Shown: positions 23,021-27,280 of the stretch, piece by piece
How the letters are laid out: every line of letters begins with the position of its first letter
Position numbering within the stretch: position 1 is the first letter of the stretch
Assembly (NCBI GenBank): GCA_046483505.1
Contig: JAWODB010000134.1
Location: forward strand, 1 to 27,280
From: BS750m-G62 sp046483505
GTDB taxonomy: Bacteria > Planctomycetota > Phycisphaerae > FEN-1346
Direction of reading: 5' to 3'
Length of the DNA stretch: 27,280 bases
Program-made: the position numbers and the translations under genes
The notes under the pieces: generated by a model
Told to the model about the DNA's origin: nothing
Databases searched by the model: none
What the model saw: the letters and a program-made list of their open reading frames with translations, nothing else

Positions 23021-24157
23021 TCAAACGTACTCCCAATCCCTGAGCCACTCGTAGTCGGGGCCGAGTTTCGTCCAGGCCTCGTCCATGGCCTCCTCGAGTT
23101 CTTTCGCCTCGGCCACGTCGAGTTGGCGGCGTTCGGCGACGGCCCTGGCCACGTTCTCCACCTGGTGGGTGTTGATCATGCCCGGAATCGGCCCCGTGAT
23201 GACCGGGTTGCACAGGATGAACCGGATGGCCAGGCGGGCCCGCCGGTCGTCGGCGTCGGCTTCGGCGTGGTCGGGCGTGGAGTCGCCCTTGAACAGCCGG
23301 TTCGACGAGAACGGCTTGATGCCGAAGAACCCGACCTTCTGCTTCGCCAGCGTGTCGAAGAGACTGTCGCCCGGCATCTTCTTGGTCTTGGCGGTGTACG
23401 GCGTGACGATCGAGTCGACGATGTCGGGATACGCTTCGATGAGTTTCTTGATGTGCGGCCGGTCGTGGCTGGAGAAGCCGGTGAAGCGGGCCTTGCCCTG
23501 CTTCCTGGCCTTGGCGAGGGCCTCCATCATCTCCTCCACCTCGGCGTCGGAGTGCTTGCTGGACTGCTCGTGCATCGTAATGCGCCAGAGGTCGACGTAC
23601 TCCAGGCCGGTCATCCGCATGCCCTTGTCGAGGGCCTCCAGGAGTTTCTTGGTCATCCAGCCGGCGGGCTTGGGTTTGCCGGCCTTCTCGGCCTTCTTCA
23701 TCTGGTTGTGCAGCGACCGCATCTCTTCCTGGTACCAGGAGAAGCCGAAGTACATCTTGTCTCGCCGCCCCTCCAGGGCCTTGGCGTAGGCCCGGCACTC
23801 CTGCGTGGTGCAGGCGTCGATATAGTTGATGCCGACCTCGATGCACTTCGAGACGACGTCGCGGCGGTTCTTCTGGAAGCCGGGGTCGTTGATGTCGAAC
23901 CCGAGCCATCCGCCGCGCCCCTTGTTGCACGAGGGCACGACCTTGTCGATGCGTTTCCAGTGGCCGCCCAGGCAGACCGACGAGACCATGAGGCCGGTCT
24001 TGCCCCAGGGGCGGTACTCCATGTTCTCGTTGTAGTTGAGAATCTTCTGCTTGTCGGCGGCCGAGAGGTTGGACGCGGCCATTCCGGCGGCGGCCCCCGC
24101 CGCAGCGGCGGCGCTCGTCCGGACGAAGTCGCGACGTGAGTACCCTTTGCCCGCCAT
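23021..24157 (-). CDS. Tat-exported aldo/keto-reductase-like protein lacking the catalytic tetrad (paralogue 1)
   Basis: The 378-residue product starts GYSRRDFVRTS, a clear twin-arginine signal, with the leader ending around LSAA (about 34). The barrel shows the same landmarks as the downstream paralogue: WGKTGLMVSSVCLGGHWKR, GINYIDACTTQE, YVDLWRIT, GKARFTGFSSHD, GIKPFSSN and PIPGMINTHQVEN. Asp114 is kept, but Gln119, Ser140 and Thr194 stand where Tyr, Lys and His are expected. An insertion of about 25 residues (about 145-170, Lys-rich) and another near 75-95 distinguish it. An AAAAGGAGG Shine-Dalgarno (24164-24172) and a strong promoter precede it. Its C-terminus YEWLRDWEYV is common to both paralogues. 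Confidence 0.87.
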   Translation of the reverse strand: MAGKGYSRRDFVRTSAAAAAGAAAGMAASNLSAADKQKILNYNENMEYRPWGKTGLMVSSVCLGGHWKRIDKVVPSCNKGRGGWLGFDINDPGFQKNRRDVVSKCIEVGINYIDACTTQECRAYAKALEGRRDKMYFGFSWYQEEMRSLHNQMKKAEKAGKPKPAGWMTKKLLEALDKGMRMTGLEYVDLWRITMHEQSSKHSDAEVEEMMEALAKARKQGKARFTGFSSHDRPHIKKLIEAYPDIVDSIVTPYTAKTKKMPGDSLFDTLAKQKVGFFGIKPFSSNRLFKGDSTPDHAEADADDRRARLAIRFILCNPVITGPIPGMINTHQVENVARAVAERRQLDVAEAKELEEAMDEAWTKLGPDYEWLRDWEYV

Positions 24158-24192
24158 GGTCAGCCTCCTTTTGCGGTCCCCGTCTTGCTGGA

Positions 24193-24221
24193 ACTGTAAA
24201 CGTGCATCCGAGGCGTGTCAA
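24193..24221 (-). promoter_or_regulatory. Sigma70-type promoter of the aldo/keto-reductase-like pair
   Basis: On the - strand a perfect TTGACA (24216-24221) is 17 bp from TACAGT (24193-24198). Transcription would start near 24186, giving a leader of about 28 bases with a strong Shine-Dalgarno. Confidence 0.75.
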
Positions 24222-24361
24222 CCCGAAAGGGCGTTTGTGGCACGCAGGGCGCGTCGGGCGCGGCTGGCACAGCGGCCTCGGCCCGCCGACGGGTTCAACC
24301 CGCGCCGGCGACGTTTGCATCGGCCGAATCGAACGGCGCGGCCCGGAGGGGCCAAGGTTCG

Positions 24362-24389
24362 GCGCGGCGGGTGCGGAGACCCGCCGCGC
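24362..24389. repeat. CGGAGACCC-type hairpin after the DUF1080 gene
   Basis: A perfect 11-bp stem (24362-24372 with 24379-24389, loop GCGGAG) lies 34 bases beyond the - strand stop of the DUF1080 gene and upstream of the aldo/keto-reductase promoter. No T-run follows on the - strand. Confidence 0.7.
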
Positions 24390-24423
24390 ACAAAGCAGTG
24401 TTTCCTGGCTGAATGACGACCGC

Positions 24424-25128
24424 TTACTTCTCCGCTTTCGGCACGAGCGGCGGGGTGGGTTTGGCGCCGGGCTCGATCGGCCGGATCTCGAGCCGCTTGA
24501 AGTGAATCTCCATACCCTTGAACTGCTCGCCCCCGTGGACCTGGATGCCGACGGGTCCCTTGGCGTGGGCGTCGTTCTGGCAGTCGCCGGTCTTGGTGCC
24601 GTTCAGCCACAGCATGAGGTGGTCGCCGGCCGCGTACACCTGGCCCTCATTCCAGCCGTCGCGGCGTTCGAGGTCCTCGTTCAGGTTCCGGGTGATGAAC
24701 GTCTTGGGCCATCCCGGCATGTACAACGTGCCGCTGAAGCCGACGGGGTTCTTCCATTTCAGGATGTCGTACTGGTACTTGCCGCGAAACCAGACGCCGC
24801 TGTTGGCCGGCCACTTGACCTTGTAGGTGAATCGGAGTTCGAAGTCCTCGTAGGCCTTCTCGGTGTAGAGGTCGCCGCCGCGCCCGTCGGTCTGGGTGCC
24901 GAGGAGATGGCCGTCGCCCGTCACCTTCCAGACGGCGTGGCCGGTGGCCTTCCAGCCCTCCAGGTCCTTGCCGGGCAGGAGGGAGTTCCAGCCGGCGTCC
25001 TTGGCGGCGGTGCCTTTCGCGGCCGGCGACGCGACGGCCGGGGTGTCCTTGCCGGCGCCGTCGGCGGTGCACGAGGTGGCGGCCAGGGCGGCGGCCAGGA
25101 GGGTCGTCAGCAGGGCGGGGATTCGCAT
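24424..25128 (-). CDS. DUF1080 lipoprotein (3-keto-disaccharide hydrolase family)
   Basis: The 234-residue product has a lipoprotein signal (LLTTLLAAALAATSC, Cys20), a short Ala/Lys-rich linker and one DUF1080 domain (about 48-222). Typical segments are WNSLLPGKDLEGWKATG, GDLYTEKAYEDFELRFTYKV, NSGVWFRG and GPVGIQVHGG, the concanavalin-like fold of this family. Some members are known to hydrolyse 3-keto-glycosides; many are uncharacterised. An AAGGAG Shine-Dalgarno (25138-25143) sets the ATG at 25128; upstream in-frame ATGs are not followed by a signal peptide. Lipidation places it at a membrane facing the periplasm. The Gfo/Idh/MocA dehydrogenase and TIM barrels nearby are the kinds of partner such an enzyme would need, though they lack export signals. 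Confidence 0.85.
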   Translation of the reverse strand: MRIPALLTTLLAAALAATSCTADGAGKDTPAVASPAAKGTAAKDAGWNSLLPGKDLEGWKATGHAVWKVTGDGHLLGTQTDGRGGDLYTEKAYEDFELRFTYKVKWPANSGVWFRGKYQYDILKWKNPVGFSGTLYMPGWPKTFITRNLNEDLERRDGWNEGQVYAAGDHLMLWLNGTKTGDCQNDAHAKGPVGIQVHGGEQFKGMEIHFKRLEIRPIEPGAKPTPPLVPKAEK

Positions 25129-25283
25129 CGGATCGGTCTCCTTATGAGGGTGGTGTTCGGAGGGCATGATACATCGCCCGCGGGGACGGGACCAGGGATT
25201 TGCGGCGGGAAGCAACCGTCACCGCCCCGCGCGCCGGAGGCGGTTCGTGTTCGCCGGCCCGCTTGCGGGCGGCGCTCCCTCGC

Positions 25284-25365
25284 GGGTGGCATGCTTTCGC
25301 GTGCGAGAGCATGTGTCCCGCTTTGCCCCAGCATGCTTTCCCAACAGCGGGAAAGCATGCCACCC
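25284..25365. repeat. GGGTGGCATGC terminal-inverted-repeat element
   Basis: Perfect 15-bp terminal inverted repeats (25284-25298 and 25351-25365) bound an 82-bp element. A second copy of the left arm type (GCATGCTTTCCC, 25331-25342) pairs with the right end to make a nested hairpin. It lies in the 311-bp gap between the DUF1080 and HEAT genes, in which no gene is seen. A CCGCCGCGCGG-rich patch follows to 25430. Confidence 0.75.
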
Positions 25366-25439
25366 GTCACGCGGCCGACCTGGGCGAAGCGCGGTGGCCC
25401 AGGAGGGCCGCCGCGCGGAACCTGCCGCGCGATTCCCGT

Positions 25440-26084
25440 CTACCCTCGCTTCTGGCCGCGCATGAAGTACTGCCGGATGCGGGCCTTGTCGGCGTTCCAG
25501 TCCTGGCGGAGCCCTTCGATGGCCTGGAGCCGCTTCTCCTCCGGGCCGTCCAGGTACAGTTCGTAGGCGCGTCCCATGATGCGTTCGACGGCGTCGGCGG
25601 CCCGGCGCCGGACCAGGGGTTTGGGATCGTTCAGGGCTTGGAGGAGGGCTTCCATGCTTTCCATGGCCCGCATGTGGCCGAGGGCGGTCACGGCCGCCGC
25701 CCGGACGTGCGGCTCGGGGTCGTCGCGGGCGAGGTCCTTGAGAGGTTCCTGCGCCTTCTCCCGCTCGGCGACCATCGGGTAGACGAGGGCGGCCTCGGCC
25801 CGGACGACCGGCTTGCCCTTCTGCATGGTCTGCCGAAGGGCGGGCTCGGCCTGTCGGCCCATGCGGCCGAGGCTTCGGACGGCCAGGCGGGCCTCCATCG
25901 GCTCGGCCTCAATGGCCTTCTCGGCCAGGGCATCTACTTTGCCCGCTTTCTCCAGTTCCTGGATGCGCTCGACCTCACTCTCGGGTTCCGCGCAGCCGGC
26001 CAGACCCGCGGCCGCAAAGGCCAGGGCGCCGCCAAGGATCACAAGGATGGGACGATCGGATGGAACGTTCACATGGCTCCTCAT
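25440..26084 (-). CDS. HEAT-repeat lipoprotein
   Basis: The 214-residue product has a lipoprotein signal (about 12-31, lipobox LAGC with Cys31). It continues with helical repeats of the HEAT/PBS-lyase type: ARLAVRSLGRMGRQAEPAL, VRAEAALVYPMVAE, VRAAAVTALGHMRAMES and VRRRAADAVERIMG, about four to five units, probably forming a short superhelix for protein binding. No catalytic residue is seen. The start is uncertain: the ATG at 26084 lacks a clear Shine-Dalgarno, while a GTG at 26072 has GAGGAG (26077-26082) 4 bases upstream; both give the same signal peptide. It follows the H-X9-DG gene after 66 bases and is likely co-transcribed. Confidence 0.8.
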   Translation of the reverse strand: MRSHVNVPSDRPILVILGGALAFAAAGLAGCAEPESEVERIQELEKAGKVDALAEKAIEAEPMEARLAVRSLGRMGRQAEPALRQTMQKGKPVVRAEAALVYPMVAEREKAQEPLKDLARDDPEPHVRAAAVTALGHMRAMESMEALLQALNDPKPLVRRRAADAVERIMGRAYELYLDGPEEKRLQAIEGLRQDWNADKARIRQYFMRGQKRG

Positions 26085-26150
26085 TTCAACTTGTTCGTTC
26101 TTCCCGGGGGCAGGCTCATGGCTCTCCGGGTTGCATCAGGGGAGGATACC

Positions 26151-27280
26151 TCACGGTCCCCAGTATTGCAACTGGAGGGCCGGCACGGCCGGGTTGATCT
26201 CGTCCGGGTGCAGCGTCTTGACGGCCCCGTCGGTGAAGAGGACGTTGACGCGGTGGTTGTGCCGCGCAAAGACCGGCACCCCGTCCTGGTTCGGGTCGAG
26301 GTCCGTGCCGTTCCAGACGTCGGAGGCCAGGGCCAGCGGCTTGTAGTAGTCCATGAGGAGGACGCGGCCGGGCTCGTCCGCGAGGTACCGCGAGTTCTCC
26401 TTGGTGATGGCCGACTGCGCGTTCAGGCCGTAGTTCGTCATGAAGGTGAGCGTGGCCTCGCTGCCGATTTTCGTCCCGCCGTACGGATTGGCGACGCTCT
26501 CGAATCCGCCGACCGCCTGTTCCTTCTCCTCCTCCACTTCGCCGACGTTCAACTGAATGTTGGAGGCCCGGGCCGGCACGTCGGCCAGGTGCTCGTGTTC
26601 GGGCAGGCTGACGATGGCGTTCTTGCCCCCGGTCGTCCCCGCATTCAGCGACAGGTTGAACGTGCCGTCGCCGTTGTCGTGGACCTTGACCATGACGTCC
26701 TTGAAATCGCGGTCGGATCGGCCTGCGTCCTGCCAGTCCTCGAAGCAGTACCAGGTGTCCGGGCCGCCGTCCGACTGATACTGGTCCGAGGACAGTTGGC
26801 TGCGGACGTTGTCCGCTCTCTCGGTGAACAGGCCCCTGCCCACCGCCTTCTGGTACTGAGCGGGCGAGAGTTTGATGCACCACGGCCCCGGCTCAAACTT
26901 CGTGTAGCAGGCGCCGGACCGGAATTTCGACCGCACGGCCACGAGTTCGGAGATGTCGACGCTCTCGTACGGGTCGTCCTTCAGGACCTCCTCGGCGCCG
27001 TCATCGATGCCGTCCCAGTCGGCCAGTTGCCCGAGGTCCCACCGCTGGTTGAACTCCTCGTCGTTGACCCGGGTCTCGGTCGAGCCCTGGGCGGGGCAGA
27101 GCAGGATGTCCTGCTCGAAGTCCACGTACGGCAGGACGCCCCACTGGGTGGCCCAGTGGCTGACCTTCATCGGCGGCCGCTGGCTCGTCAGCGAGTCGCT
27201 TTGCCGCATCTTCAGCGCCTGGTACAGGTAATGCAGGTTGCTGACGCACTCGGTGCGCTCGGAGAGCCGGATGGCGTTCG
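26151..27280 (-). CDS. Partial pilin-like H-X9-DG protein (DUF1559 type)
   Basis: The reading frame is open from the right edge (27280) to a stop at 26151, so the N-terminus is missing; 376 residues are visible. The first residues in the window (IRLSERTECVSNLHYLYQA) look like the segment just after a type IV pilin-type N-terminal helix in planctomycete DUF1559 and related proteins. The C-terminus has the H-X9-DG motif (HNHRVNVLFTDG), a family hallmark. The central part, with NGDGTFNLSLN, has no recognised motif. Such proteins are probably processed by prepilin peptidase and exposed at the cell surface; their function is unknown. An internal ATG at 27209 exists, but the frame clearly extends upstream of it. 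Confidence 0.85.
   Translation of the reverse strand, partial: NAIRLSERTECVSNLHYLYQALKMRQSDSLTSQRPPMKVSHWATQWGVLPYVDFEQDILLCPAQGSTETRVNDEEFNQRWDLGQLADWDGIDDGAEEVLKDDPYESVDISELVAVRSKFRSGACYTKFEPGPWCIKLSPAQYQKAVGRGLFTERADNVRSQLSSDQYQSDGGPDTWYCFEDWQDAGRSDRDFKDVMVKVHDNGDGTFNLSLNAGTTGGKNAIVSLPEHEHLADVPARASNIQLNVGEVEEEKEQAVGGFESVANPYGGTKIGSEATLTFMTNYGLNAQSAITKENSRYLADEPGRVLLMDYYKPLALASDVWNGTDLDPNQDGVPVFARHNHRVNVLFTDGAVKTLHPDEINPAVPALQLQYWGP

Noticed and set aside
21879..24320. 813-codon - strand frame suggesting a fusion of the two aldo/keto-reductase-like proteins
   Set aside because: The upstream part reads paralogue 1 out of frame and is low-complexity. Each paralogue has its own start, Tat leader, Shine-Dalgarno and stop.

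Overview
The window is GC-rich bacterial DNA. It most resembles a member of the Planctomycetota or a close PVC relative. This is inferred from gene content, not from a marker gene: two Tat-exported Cys-type sulfatases, a DUF1080 lipoprotein, a CE15 esterase, a GH99-like protein, an FG-GAP/VCBS calcium-repeat protein, a HEAT-repeat lipoprotein, and a pilin-like H-X9-DG protein of the DUF1559 type cut by the right edge. No rRNA, tRNA, CRISPR array, transposase or integrase was seen.

Layout. Positions 1-5404 are on the + strand: the terminator of an off-window gene, tadA, an enolase-superfamily enzyme, a small DUF2007-like protein with a hyperacidic tail, and xylulokinase. Positions 5635-14095 are on the - strand: a CE15-type esterase, two sulfatases, a GH99-like hydrolase and an FG-GAP protein, together an exported polysaccharide-attack block. 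Positions 14400-20659 are on the + strand, diverging from the FG-GAP gene: a tagatose 3-epimerase-like TIM barrel, a DUF362 protein, a mannose-6-phosphate-isomerase-like cupin, a second TIM barrel and a Gfo/Idh/MocA dehydrogenase. Positions 20904-27280 are on the - strand: a tetraheme lipoprotein, two paralogous Tat-exported aldo/keto-reductase-like proteins, a DUF1080 lipoprotein, a HEAT lipoprotein and the partial H-X9-DG protein.

How the genes may fit together. Exported sulfatases, esterase and GH99-like hydrolase would trim sulfated or esterified glycans. The dehydrogenase, TIM-barrel and DUF1080 proteins are the families used in oxidative (3-keto) glycoside cleavage, and the epimerase, PMI-like cupin and xylulokinase would feed sugars into central metabolism. 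This is inference from families and proximity.

Two aspects stand out. First, at least seven families of short palindromic repeats fill the intergenic gaps, several with terminal inverted repeats and one with invariant stems and variable triloops. Second, two gene-level oddities: the epimerase-like gene has an ideal Shine-Dalgarno/TTG start inside its Tat-lipoprotein leader, and both aldo/keto-reductase-like proteins have lost three of the four catalytic tetrad residues. Clear sigma70-type promoters were found upstream of the DUF2007-like gene, the epimerase gene and the first aldo/keto-reductase-like gene.
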